Under the pieces are notes generated by a model. That model was not told the DNA's origin, searched no databases, and saw only the letters and a program-made list of their open reading frames with translations. A DNA stretch of 64,000 bases, taken from the NCBI RefSeq assembly GCF_032121415.1, contig NZ_CP135079.1, positions 4,898,001-4,962,000 on the forward strand, written 5' to 3'. Positions within the stretch are counted from its first letter, which is position 1. Every line of letters begins with the position of its first letter. Shown piece after piece: positions 1 to 8,132 of this stretch. Source of the stretch: Streptomyces parvus. Its GTDB lineage: Bacteria; Actinomycetota; Actinomycetes; Streptomycetales; Streptomycetaceae. A program made the translations under genes and the position numbers.

Positions 1-723
1 TGTGCCCACCGTCACGGCCGCGGCGGCGAAACCCGCGGCGACCAGGACCCCGTAGAGCATGTGCGTCGTGGCGTACGAGCCCGTGTAGGCGTCCCGCACC
101 GCGTCCACCAGATAGCGGAACGGCGTGAAGTGCGAGAGCACGTCCAGCCAGCCGGGGCCGAGCGTGATGGGCAGCATCAGACCGGAGAGCAGCATGGCCG
201 GCATCGTCACCGCGTTGATCACCGGCCCGAACTCCTGCGGAGTGGCGACGCGCATCACCAGGGCGTACGAGAGCGAGGCCAGCGACAGCGCCAGCACCCC
301 GGTGAACGCGAAACCGATGAGGACGCCCGCCAGTGGGGCGCGCAATCCCATGAGCAGCGCGGCGAGCACCAGCAGGACGGCCTGGAAGGTGAAGAGCAGG
401 GCGTCGCGCAGCACCCGCCCCAGCAGCAGCGCGAGCCGGCTGACCGGGGTGACCCGCATCCGCTCGACCACGCCCGTCGACTTCTCGACGATGATCGCGA
501 AACCGGCGAACGACGCTCCGAAGAGGCTGAGTTGGAGGAGCAGGCCCGGAACCAGGATCTGCCAGGAGTCGGCGGGGGAGCCGAGCGGCAGGTCCTGGAG
601 CAGCGGACCGAAGAAGAGCAGATAGAGCAGCGGCATCAGCATCCCGAAGAAGATCTGGAAACGGGAGCGCAGGGTCTGCCGGGCGTACCGCCCGAAGATG
701 ACCGCGGTGTCGTGGACGAGCAT
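1..723 (-). CDS. ABC-2 type transporter permease (C-terminus cut by window edge)
   Basis: Membrane subunit of a two-gene drug/antibiotic-type ABC exporter. The frame is open from an ATG at 723 to the window edge, giving 241 residues without a stop. The N-terminus reads MLVHDTAVIFGRYARQTLRS, a cytosolic amphipathic start, followed by hydrophobic segments such as FQIFFGMLMPLLYLLFFG and LLFTFQAVLLVLAALLMG, and the loop VVERMRVTPVSR that is typical of ABC-2/DrrB-like permeases. It starts 11 bp after the ATP-binding gene ends, so the two are one operon; an AGGA about 9 bases before the ATG is a weak ribosome site. DrrB-like proteins are about 250-280 aa, so only the last membrane segment is probably missing. 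The substrate cannot be read from sequence. Confidence 0.9.
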   Translation of the reverse strand, partial: MLVHDTAVIFGRYARQTLRSRFQIFFGMLMPLLYLLFFGPLLQDLPLGSPADSWQILVPGLLLQLSLFGASFAGFAIIVEKSTGVVERMRVTPVSRLALLLGRVLRDALLFTFQAVLLVLAALLMGLRAPLAGVLIGFAFTGVLALSLASLSYALVMRVATPQEFGPVINAVTMPAMLLSGLMLPITLGPGWLDVLSHFTPFRYLVDAVRDAYTGSYATTHMLYGVLVAAGFAAAAVTVGT

Positions 724-734
724 CGTCGGGGGTC

Positions 735-1517
735 CTATACGGCTGCGGGGGCGGGGTCGGCGGGGGTGGCGGGGCGGCCGGTGGCGGCCAGGAACGCGTC
801 CTGGAGGGAGGCGCCGGGGGAGTCGGCGTACCGGGTCTTCAGCTCGGCCGGAGTGCCCTCGGCGACCACCGTGCCGCCGTCGACGATGATCAGCCGGTCG
901 GCGAGCGCGTCGGCCTCGTCGAGGTAGTGCGTGGTCAGGACGACGGTGGTGCCGTCCCTGTCGCGCAGGCCCCGCACCAGGTCCCACAGGTCGGCCCGGC
1001 TGCCGGGGTCCAGGCCCGTGGTCGGCTCGTCGAGGAAGAGCACGGCCGGGCGGTGGGTGAGGCCCATGGCGATGTCGAGCCGCCGCCGCTGGCCCCCGGA
1101 GAGGCTCCCCGCCTTCCGGTCGAGCAGTCCGTCGAGACCGAGCGCGGCGGCCAGCTCCTCGGCGCGCTCCGCCGCCTCCGCCCGGCTCAGCCGGTACAGC
1201 CTGCCCTGGGTGACCAGCTCCTCCCGGACGGTCAGGAACGGGTCGACGCCGCCGGACTGGGCGACGTACCCGCAGACGGCGCGGACGGCCGCCGGGTCGG
1301 CGAGCAGGTCGTGGCCGGCCACGGTGGCGGCCCCGCCCGTCGGGGTGAGCAACGTGGTGAGCATGCGCAGGGTGGTCGTCTTGCCCGCGCCGTTGGGGCC
1401 GAGGAGGGCGACGATCTCTCCCGCGCGGATGGTCAGGTCGACGCAGCGGACGGCTTCCACCGGGCCGTTCGGGGTCGTGAAGGTCCGGGCCAGCCCGGAG
1501 GTGCTGATGACGGTCAT
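735..1517 (-). CDS. ABC transporter ATP-binding protein (DrrA-like)
   Basis: ATPase of the exporter whose permease lies immediately downstream. Protein of 260 aa from ATG 1517 (MTVISTSGLARTF). Motifs in order: Walker A GPNGAGKTT (about residue 40), Q-loop region YVAQSGGVDPFLTV, signature LSGGQRRRLD, Walker B LFLDEPTTGLD and the switch histidine in TTHYLDEAD. This is the DrrA/CcmA family arrangement for drug resistance exporters. A TTG 27 bases further upstream is in frame, but the ATG begins exactly where homology normally begins. No clear ribosome site precedes it, so a leaderless transcript is possible. It is divergent from a TetR gene across a 90-bp AT-rich spacer, the usual layout of a TetR-controlled exporter. 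Confidence 0.92.
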   Translation of the reverse strand: MTVISTSGLARTFTTPNGPVEAVRCVDLTIRAGEIVALLGPNGAGKTTTLRMLTTLLTPTGGAATVAGHDLLADPAAVRAVCGYVAQSGGVDPFLTVREELVTQGRLYRLSRAEAAERAEELAAALGLDGLLDRKAGSLSGGQRRRLDIAMGLTHRPAVLFLDEPTTGLDPGSRADLWDLVRGLRDRDGTTVVLTTHYLDEADALADRLIIVDGGTVVAEGTPAELKTRYADSPGASLQDAFLAATGRPATPADPAPAAV

Positions 1518-1607
1518 GGGGCCAGAAAAACAGAGCAAGGCCAAAATTGCAATGACACCAAAAATTCAGAGACTCCATGACGGTGTGGCGCGTCCTACGA
1601 TGGAGGC

Positions 1608-2249
1608 ATGGCTGAGGGACTCAGGGAACGCAAGAAGCGCCAGGCCAAGCAGCGCATCTCGGACATGGCGACCGGGCTGTTCCTCGAACACGGATTCGTG
1701 ACGGTGACCGTCGCCGAGATCGCCGAACTGGCCGACGTCTCCGTCAACACCGTCTATAACTACTTCCCGGCCAAGGAGGACCTCTTCCTCGACCGGATGA
1801 AGCACGTCACCCAGCGCGTCGCCCGGTACGTCCGCGCCCGCGACCAGGGAGAGTCGGCCGCCGAAGCCGTCCTGCGCGAGATACGCGCCGCCGTCGTCGC
1901 CGTCTCCCCGGATTTCGGGCTCATGGACGGCTTCGCCGACTTCATGCGCGTCATCGAGGACGCCCCCACCCTCAAGGCCCGTCTCTGGTACCTCCAGCAG
2001 GAGGTGCTCCAGGCAGTCGTCGCCGCCCTCCGCGAGGACACCGGCGCGAGCGAGGACGACCCGCTGCCGCTCCTCGTCGGCGGCCAGATCGCCTGGATCG
2101 AAGGCGCCCTGGTCGGCTACGTCAGCCAGGAGATGATGAAGGGCCGCAAGGCCGTCGACGTCTCCCGCGACGCCCTCGGGGTCCTCGACGAGATCGAGGG
2201 GCTGCTCGGCGATCAGGTCCTCAACTACGCGCGGCGCGGAGCCGAATGA
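1608..2249 (+). CDS. TetR family transcriptional regulator
   Basis: Probable local repressor of the divergent ABC exporter. Protein of 213 aa. Residues 10-60 form the TetR helix-turn-helix: RISDMATGLFLEHGFVTVTV, then AELADVSVNTVYNYFPAKED with the NTVYNYF recognition helix. The C-terminal 150 residues are the variable ligand/dimerisation domain. GGAGG lies only one base before the ATG, too close for normal use, while TACGAT at 1596-1601 is a good -10 hexamer placed to start transcription at about the ATG; translation is therefore probably leaderless. The ligand is unknown; the operator is most likely in the AT-rich 1518-1607 spacer. Confidence 0.92.
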   Translation: MAEGLRERKKRQAKQRISDMATGLFLEHGFVTVTVAEIAELADVSVNTVYNYFPAKEDLFLDRMKHVTQRVARYVRARDQGESAAEAVLREIRAAVVAVSPDFGLMDGFADFMRVIEDAPTLKARLWYLQQEVLQAVVAALREDTGASEDDPLPLLVGGQIAWIEGALVGYVSQEMMKGRKAVDVSRDALGVLDEIEGLLGDQVLNYARRGAE

Positions 2250-2398
2250 CGCCTCCCGGTGTGATGTCCGTCATCTGAGACGTGACGCGCATCTCTTCAC
2301 CGCCCCAGCGCGCCCGACGAGTACTAACCTCCGCCGGAGAGTATGTGAACCCCCGTGAACTCAAGCGCACGGGCGAACAGAAACCAAGGGGTGCGAAC

Positions 2399-3247
2399 GT
2401 GGCCAGGAAGCTCGCCGTCATCGGTGCCGGACTGATGGGATCCGGGATCGCGCAGGTCTCCGCCCAGGCGGGCTGGGACGTCGTGCTGCGGGACGTCACC
2501 GACGCCGCGCTGACCCGGGGCCGCGACGGGATCAAGGCTTCGTACGACAAGTTCGTCGCCAAGGGCAAGGTGGAGGCGGCCGACGCCGAGGCCGCGCTCG
2601 CCCGCATCACCACGACCACCGACCTCGACGCCGTGGCCGACGCGGACATCGTCGTGGAGGCCGTCTTCGAGAAGCTCGAAGTCAAGCACGAGATCTTCCG
2701 TGCCCTCGACAAGGTCGTCGGCGAGCACACCGTCCTCGCCTCCAACACCTCCGCCATCCCGATCACCAAGATCGCGGCCGTGACCGAGCGTCCGGAGCGC
2801 GTCGTCGGCGTGCACTTCTTCTCGCCGGTCCCGATGATGCAGCTCTGCGAGCTGGTGCGCGGCTACAAGACCAGCGACGAAACCCTCGCCACCGCAAGGG
2901 AGTTCGCCGAGTCGGTCGGCAAGACCTGCATTGTCGTCAACCGCGACGTGGCGGGCTTCGTCACCACCCGGCTCATCTCGGCGCTCGTCGTCGAGGCCGC
3001 CAAGCTGTACGAGTCGGGCGTCGCGACCGCCGAGGACATCGACATCGCCTGCAAGCTCGGCTTCGGCCACGCCATGGGCCCGCTCGCCACCGCGGACCTG
3101 ACCGGCGTCGACATCCTGCTGCACGCCACGAGCAACATCTACACCGAGTCGCAGGACGAGAAGTTCGCCGCCCCCGAGCTGATGCGCCGGATGGTCGACG
3201 CAGGTGACATCGGGCGCAAGAGCGGGCAGGGCTTCTACACCTACTGA
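2399..3247 (+). CDS. 3-hydroxybutyryl-CoA dehydrogenase
   Basis: NAD(P)-dependent oxidation of 3-hydroxybutyryl-CoA to acetoacetyl-CoA, or the reverse, in C4 acyl-CoA metabolism; cytosolic. Protein of 282 aa, the normal length for the short (non-fused) family. The N-terminal Rossmann motif VIGAGLMGSGIAQ, the catalytic His in GVHFFSPVPMM, the SNTSAIPI loop and the C-terminal dimerisation domain ending in RKSGQGFYTY are all visible. Start chosen at GTG 2399 because AAGGGG sits 7 bases before it and the Rossmann fold begins directly; the open frame continues upstream to 2282 but that part has no homology signal. It fits with the thiolase at 19.5 kb and IcmA at 37 kb, which also act on C4 acyl-CoAs. 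Confidence 0.93.
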   Translation: MARKLAVIGAGLMGSGIAQVSAQAGWDVVLRDVTDAALTRGRDGIKASYDKFVAKGKVEAADAEAALARITTTTDLDAVADADIVVEAVFEKLEVKHEIFRALDKVVGEHTVLASNTSAIPITKIAAVTERPERVVGVHFFSPVPMMQLCELVRGYKTSDETLATAREFAESVGKTCIVVNRDVAGFVTTRLISALVVEAAKLYESGVATAEDIDIACKLGFGHAMGPLATADLTGVDILLHATSNIYTESQDEKFAAPELMRRMVDAGDIGRKSGQGFYTY

Positions 3248-3525
3248 TCGGGATCCCGCACGGATCCCGATCGGATCAGCCCCCTCCGCCCGGCCGGCCC
3301 ACCGCCGTCCGGGTCGGCGGAGCCGGGGATCCTCCCCGGCGGAGACCGGAAGCCGACGAACCGGAGTCACTCCACCGAGTGAATTCGGTATCGGTTCGCT
3401 TACAGACGGCAACTTCCCCGTCGCCGCGGCAGTCAGTGGTGGCAGAGGCACGGCCGGCGGCGGCGGCGGACCAGACGGACAGACAGACCGACGGACCTAC
3501 TACGGAGCATGACCGGGGAGCGCAT

Positions 3526-3849
3526 ATGCACATCAGGGGCGACCACGCCGAGCTGGTCGTCGGGGGCCGCCTCGACGTCCGAAGCGCGGCGGACGCCCGT
3601 ACGGTCCTGCACTCCGCCGTGGACGACGGAGTCGGCGACCTCGTGCTGGACCTGACCGAGCTGGACTCCTGGGACGCCACCGGGCTCGGCGTCATCATGG
3701 GGGCCCACCGCCGGGCCGGACGGGCCGGCCGCCGCCTCGTGCTGCGCGGCGTGCCGCCGCAGATGCAGCGCCTCCTGGTGGCCACCCGGCTGCACCGCAT
3801 CCTGGCCATCGAGGGCGGCATCGCCGCGGAGTCGCTGCCGCGCGTCTGA
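3526..3849 (+). CDS. STAS domain protein (anti-sigma factor antagonist-like)
   Basis: Small (107 aa) single-domain STAS protein, a relative of SpoIIAA/RsbV-type partner-switching antagonists. Start ATG 3526 has GGGGAG 5 bases upstream. The core VLDLTELDSWDATGLGVIMG is the STAS strand-loop-helix; the residue usually phosphorylated is Ser in a D-S-S/T-G context, and here the equivalent is Thr in DATG. There is no neighbouring anti-sigma kinase or sigma factor gene, so its partner must be encoded elsewhere. It lies in tandem between the dehydrogenase and the large P-loop protein, with about 280 bp upstream. Function in regulation is a family inference only. Confidence 0.85.
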   Translation: MHIRGDHAELVVGGRLDVRSAADARTVLHSAVDDGVGDLVLDLTELDSWDATGLGVIMGAHRRAGRAGRRLVLRGVPPQMQRLLVATRLHRILAIEGGIAAESLPRV

Positions 3850-4087
3850 GGGGCGCCCGGCGGACGGGCACGGGCATCAGGCGCGGAAGTCACGCAATCC
3901 TCACCGGAACGTGACGTCCTGGACGGCGTGGCACCCCGGCGCTTTATGCATACTGTGCCAAGGTCTAGGGTTCGGCCGTCCGCCGAATGACAACGAACCC
4001 ATGGCGGACACCGGACCGGAAGCGACAGCGGGGCGCGTGTGAGGCCGGGAGGGGCAACCGCGCACGACGCGTCTGGGGGACTTTGCG

Positions 4088-6580
4088 ATGGACCCGACAC
4101 ACCGGGCACCCGATGAGTACGGGCAGGGACACGACGGCTGCGGTGGCCGGCCCGGCCACCGCCGGCCGTCCCGCGACTCCGGCGGCGCCGACTTCGGCCC
4201 GCAGACACCCCAGCAGGTCCGCGTCGTCCAGGTGACCGCGGGCGACCTGCTGCTCACGGTCAACCCCGTCGACGGCAGCGAGGTCGAGGCGATTCCGCCC
4301 GGCTCCGGCCCCGACGCCCCGGTCCGCCGCACCGCCGCCGAACGCGCCGACCACGAACGCGCCGGCGCGCCCCCCGTGCCCGCCGGCCCGCCCGCCCCGC
4401 AGCTGCCGCTCCTGGAGCGCCAGGAGGAGCGCGAGCGCCTGGTCCGCCTGCTGGCGCGCGGCCGCAGCGTCCGCCTCACCGGCCAGCCCGGCTCCGGCCG
4501 CACCGCCCTGCTCGACGCCGTCGCCTCCGACTGCGCCGACCTGGCCCCCGACGGGGTCGTCCGCCTCAACGGCCGCGGCCGCACCGGCGCCGACCTGCTG
4601 CACGCCCTCTTCGACGCCGTCTACAAGGCCCCCGGCCACCGCCCCGACCGCGACGAACTGCTCGCGCTCGTCCGCTCGATCGGCGCCGTCGTCACCATCG
4701 ACGACCTGGAGATCGGCGGAGCGGCCCTCGACGAAGTGCTCGCCGCCACCCCCGAGTGCGCCTTCCTGCTCGCCGCCACCACCGACACCACCCCCGGCGT
4801 CGACGCCCACCTGGAGGAGGTACTCCTCGCCGGCCTCGGCCGCGGCGCCTCGCTCACCCTGCTGGAGAAGGTCGTCGAGCGCCCCCTCACCGAGGAGGAG
4901 CGGAACTGGGCGGGCGACCTCTGGTTCGAGTCCGAGGGCCTGCCGCTCCGCTTCGTCCAGGCCGGATCCCTCCTCGTCCAGCGCGACCGGCTGCGCGCCG
5001 CCCCCGAGGAAGCCTTCGACGAGTACGACTACTTCGAGCCACGCGCGGACGACGCGCCCCCGCCCCCCGCCGCACCGTCCGCCGACGCCCTCGACGTCCC
5101 CCTGCCGAGCCTCGGCGAGGGCGCCGCCCCCGCCGAGCTGCTCGCCTCCCGGCTCAGCGAGGCGGCCCGCGCCACCCTGCGCTTCGCCGTCGCCCTCGGC
5201 GGCGAGGTGCCCCACCAGGCCCATCTGCCGGCCCTCGTGGGCGACACCCACGCGGACGCCGCGCTCGGCGAACTGGCGGGCTGCCATCTGCTCTCACCGG
5301 CCGGCCCGCGCTACCGCCTCGCCGCCGGCGTCCTCGCCCAACTCGTGGCCGCCGGGTACGAGGACGACGCCGCCACCCACGCCCGTACCGCCGCCCAGCA
5401 CTACGCCTGGTGGACCTCGCACCCCTCGGTCACCCCGCAGCGGGCCGTCGCCGAGGCCGACGCGATCGTCGCCTCCCTGGCCCGGCTGGTCCCGGGCGAC
5501 GAGGCGGGGGCGGCCAGCGCGGCCGTCCTGCTGGCCCGCAGCGCCTCCCCGGCCTTCGCCGCGGGTCTGGGCTGGGGAGCCTGGGAGCGGGCGCTCAGGA
5601 TCGGCCAGGAGGCCGCCAGGATCGCCGGTGAGGTCGCCGAAGAGGCGTACTTCCACCACGAGTTGGGTGTCCTCGCGCTCTGCACCGGCAACCCGGACCG
5701 GGCCCGGACCGAGCTGGAGACCTCGATCGGGATGCGTGGCGCGCTCGCCGACAGGTCCGGGGCCGTGGCCGGACGCCGCGCCCTCGCCCTGGTCGCGGAC
5801 CGCTCCGGCGACTTCGCCCCCCTCGGCGGGACCCCCTCGGGCGACGAGGCGACCGCCGTACGCCAGGACCTTCCGGGTACGCCGCCGGGCGGGATACCCG
5901 GGGCGCCGCTGTTCCTCCGCAACACCGCCGAGGAGGAGTCCACGGTCATCTCCCCGCTGCCGCCCGGCCCCGCCGCGCGCAAGGTCTCCGGCCGTGCCGT
6001 CCTGGGCGGCGCCCGGCGCAACCTGGCCGCCGCGGGCGCGGGCGCCCTGCTGATCGCGGTGCTCGGCACCGTCGTCACCCTCGGCGTCACCTCGGACGGC
6101 GACGAGCCGGACAGCCGCAACGTCACCACCGAGCAGACGGCCACCGAGGACCCGGCCGACGACGGCCTGCCCGCCGACGAGACGGACGACGGCTCGTCCC
6201 CGGCCGGGGCGTCCACCGGCGAGACGTCCGCGACCCCGAGCGCCTCGGACTCCGCGAGCCCCAGCACCTCCGGATCGCCCTCCCCGAGCGCCTCATCGTC
6301 GAGCGGTACGCCACCGACGGGCGAGCCGACGGACGGGGAGAGCAGCACGCCGGGAGAGCCGACGCCGACCGGGAAGCCGACCAAGCCGCCGACGACTCCG
6401 CCCACCACCCCGCCGACGACCCCGCCCACCGAGACGCCGACGACCCCGCCGACCGAGCCGCCCACCGACGGGCCGGAGCCGCCTCCGGCGGAGGGCTCCT
6501 CCTCGGCGAGCGGGCCGGTGGAATCCGCCTCCGCCCCCGTCGAGTCCGCGAGCGCACCGGAGTCCGGCCCGACGGCCTGA
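4088..6580 (+). CDS. Membrane-anchored P-loop/TPR-like protein with Pro/Thr/Ser-rich C-terminal tail
   Basis: Protein of 830 aa, start ATG 4088 with GGGGGA 7 bases upstream. Residues 1-110 are a low-complexity start plus a short beta-rich stretch (QQVRVVQVTAGDLLLTVNP). Residues 110-320 resemble an AAA/NTPase domain: GQPGSGRTALLDAV at about 132-145 and hydrophobic-DD at VVTIDDLEIG. The Walker A lysine is replaced by Arg (GSGRT), so ATP hydrolysis is doubtful. Residues 350-600 are helical and alanine-rich with a TPR-like repeat (HHELGVLALCTGNPDRARTE). One transmembrane helix lies at about 641-665 (AAAGAGALLIAVLGTVVTLG). The last 150 residues are an acidic Ser/Thr/Pro tail with TPPTTPPTTPPTTPP, predicted outside the cell. 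Such proteins are usually annotated only as ATP/GTP-binding; I recognise no specific function. Confidence 0.85.
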   Translation: MDPTHRAPDEYGQGHDGCGGRPGHRRPSRDSGGADFGPQTPQQVRVVQVTAGDLLLTVNPVDGSEVEAIPPGSGPDAPVRRTAAERADHERAGAPPVPAGPPAPQLPLLERQEERERLVRLLARGRSVRLTGQPGSGRTALLDAVASDCADLAPDGVVRLNGRGRTGADLLHALFDAVYKAPGHRPDRDELLALVRSIGAVVTIDDLEIGGAALDEVLAATPECAFLLAATTDTTPGVDAHLEEVLLAGLGRGASLTLLEKVVERPLTEEERNWAGDLWFESEGLPLRFVQAGSLLVQRDRLRAAPEEAFDEYDYFEPRADDAPPPPAAPSADALDVPLPSLGEGAAPAELLASRLSEAARATLRFAVALGGEVPHQAHLPALVGDTHADAALGELAGCHLLSPAGPRYRLAAGVLAQLVAAGYEDDAATHARTAAQHYAWWTSHPSVTPQRAVAEADAIVASLARLVPGDEAGAASAAVLLARSASPAFAAGLGWGAWERALRIGQEAARIAGEVAEEAYFHHELGVLALCTGNPDRARTELETSIGMRGALADRSGAVAGRRALALVADRSGDFAPLGGTPSGDEATAVRQDLPGTPPGGIPGAPLFLRNTAEEESTVISPLPPGPAARKVSGRAVLGGARRNLAAAGAGALLIAVLGTVVTLGVTSDGDEPDSRNVTTEQTATEDPADDGLPADETDDGSSPAGASTGETSATPSASDSASPSTSGSPSPSASSSSGTPPTGEPTDGESSTPGEPTPTGKPTKPPTTPPTTPPTTPPTETPTTPPTEPPTDGPEPPPAEGSSSASGPVESASAPVESASAPESGPTA

Positions 6581-6595
6581 GCGGGCCGGACAGCA

Positions 6596-6639
6596 GAGAG
6601 CCGGGTGGTTCACGCGGAAGCGTGAACCACCCGGCTCTC
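6596..6639. terminator. Bidirectional terminator hairpin
   Basis: Perfect 20-bp inverted repeat (6596-6615 with 6620-6639) and a 4-base GGAA loop, placed between two convergent gene ends at 6580 and 6681. No long T-run, as is common for Streptomyces terminators. Confidence 0.85.
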
Positions 6640-6680
6640 GTCCGTACCGAATCCCCACCGACGTCAGAGGTGCCGGGCGG

Positions 6681-7352
6681 TCAGAACAGGCGCAGCTTGT
6701 CGTCCTCGATGCCGCGCATCGCGTCGTAGTCCAGGACCAGACAGCCGATGCCCCGGTCCGTCGCCAGCACCCGGGCCTGCGGCTTGATCTCCTGCGCGGC
6801 GAAGACGCCCCGCACCGGCGCCAGGTGCGGGTCGCGGTTCAGCAGCTCCAGATAGCGCGTCAGCTGCTCCACGCCGTCGATGTCACCGCGCCGCTTCAGC
6901 TCCACGGCCACCGTCTGCCCGTTCGCGTCCCGGCACAGGATGTCCACCGGGCCGATCGCGGTGGGGTACTCACGGCGGATCAGGGTGTGTCCCTCGCCGA
7001 GGATCTCGATCCGGTCCGCGAGCAGCTCCTGGAGGTGCGCCTCCACACCGTCCTTGATGAGCCCCGGGTCGACGCCCAGCTCGTACGAGGAGTCGTGGAG
7101 GACTTCCTCCATCGTGATGATCAGTTTTTCGCCCGCCTTGTTCACCACGGTCCAGACGCCTTCCTCACCGTCGGCGCCCTCCTTCAGGGTGCACGGCGGG
7201 GACATCCAGTTGAGCGGTTTGTACGCCCGGTCGTCGGCGTGGATGGAGACGCTCCCGTCCGCCTTCACCAGGATCAGTCGGGGGGCGGAGGGCAGGTGGG
7301 CTGTGAGCCGGCCCGCGTAGTCCACGGAGCAACGGGCGATGACGAGACGCAT
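6681..7352 (-). CDS. nucS: Endonuclease NucS (non-canonical mismatch repair)
   Basis: Mismatch-specific endonuclease that replaces MutS/MutL in most actinobacteria by cutting both strands at mispaired bases. Protein of 223 aa from ATG 7352 (MRLVIARCSVDYAGRL), the usual length. The C-terminal RecB-like catalytic core carries the PD-(D/E)xK residues: GPVDILCRD (D137) and VAVELKRRG (E151, K153). The C-terminus KLRLF is a typical beta-clamp-type tail. Residues 1-18 of the longer open frame (from 7406) were discarded because the conserved protein starts at MRLVIARC. No strong ribosome site is visible upstream (TGCCCACC before ATG). It is a single gene convergent with the P-loop protein. Confidence 0.95.
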   Translation of the reverse strand: MRLVIARCSVDYAGRLTAHLPSAPRLILVKADGSVSIHADDRAYKPLNWMSPPCTLKEGADGEEGVWTVVNKAGEKLIITMEEVLHDSSYELGVDPGLIKDGVEAHLQELLADRIEILGEGHTLIRREYPTAIGPVDILCRDANGQTVAVELKRRGDIDGVEQLTRYLELLNRDPHLAPVRGVFAAQEIKPQARVLATDRGIGCLVLDYDAMRGIEDDKLRLF

Positions 7353-7625
7353 GGTGGGCAACGCTACTCGACGACAGTGGCCCGACGCGATTTCCCCACC
7401 CGTCACCTCCCGTCACTCGGTGCACGCCGCACGGGGGACGGCGCGGGCTTGCCCCTCTTTGCGCCCCTTCGTTGTTGGCCGGTTGTGTTCCCAATCTCCT
7501 GGTGCGGCCCCGACTGCGCGCTTACCGTGGAAGCAGGAGGTCGCCGCCCGTGCACGCTGCGTCGTCGCCCCCCTTCCCTGCCCGTAAGGCCCCGGCCACT
7601 CTCCGGGGTCGCGAGAGGAGAACCC

Positions 7626-8018
7626 ATGTCGCTCGACGTCTCACCGGCGCTGTTGGAACAGGCCGAGCGAGGCGAGGTCGACGAAGCCGACTTCGTCGAC
7701 TGCGTCCGGACCTCCCTGCCCTTCGCATGGGAGATGATCAGCTCGTTGGTGGCTCAGCTGAAGGTCGACGGCGGAGAGTTCGCCGACAACCAGACGCCGC
7801 CGCCGGACGAGCAGGCTCGTGGTCAGCTGCTGCGCGCGCTCGCGAGTGATGCGATACGCGGCGCGCTGCAGCGGCACTTCGGAGTGCGTCTCGCATTCCA
7901 GAACTGCCACCGCGTCGCGGTGTTCCCGCTGGACGCCTCGGTCGACGACCGACTGGCCAAGTTCACCTCGGTGAGGGGCCAGTTGCTCAACCAGTCGCCC
8001 GAACTACGGGACTGCTGA
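7626..8018 (+). CDS. Conserved actinobacterial protein (SCO5389 family)
   Basis: Protein of 130 aa starting at ATG 7626, with a GAGAGGAG ribosome site just upstream; the much longer open frame before it has no coding character. It is acidic in the first half (EQAERGEVDEADFVDCVRTS) and has a helical pattern with LPFAWEMISSLVAQL and RHFGVRLAFQNCHRVAVF. No signal peptide, membrane helix or metal motif is apparent. I recognise the family by its position after nucS in Streptomyces (the SCO5389-type proteins) but no biochemical function is known to me. It has its own promoter region: about 270 bp separate it from nucS, which points the other way. Confidence 0.85.
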   Translation: MSLDVSPALLEQAERGEVDEADFVDCVRTSLPFAWEMISSLVAQLKVDGGEFADNQTPPPDEQARGQLLRALASDAIRGALQRHFGVRLAFQNCHRVAVFPLDASVDDRLAKFTSVRGQLLNQSPELRDC

Positions 8019-8132
8019 ACGCTTCTGCTGCCGTCCCGGGCCGCGGGAGGTGCAACTGGCTCCGGGGCGGCAGCTCCCGTACCACCGCACCACAGGTCCC
8101 ACGCGAGGTCCTTGTCCATGCGCAGGCACAGG

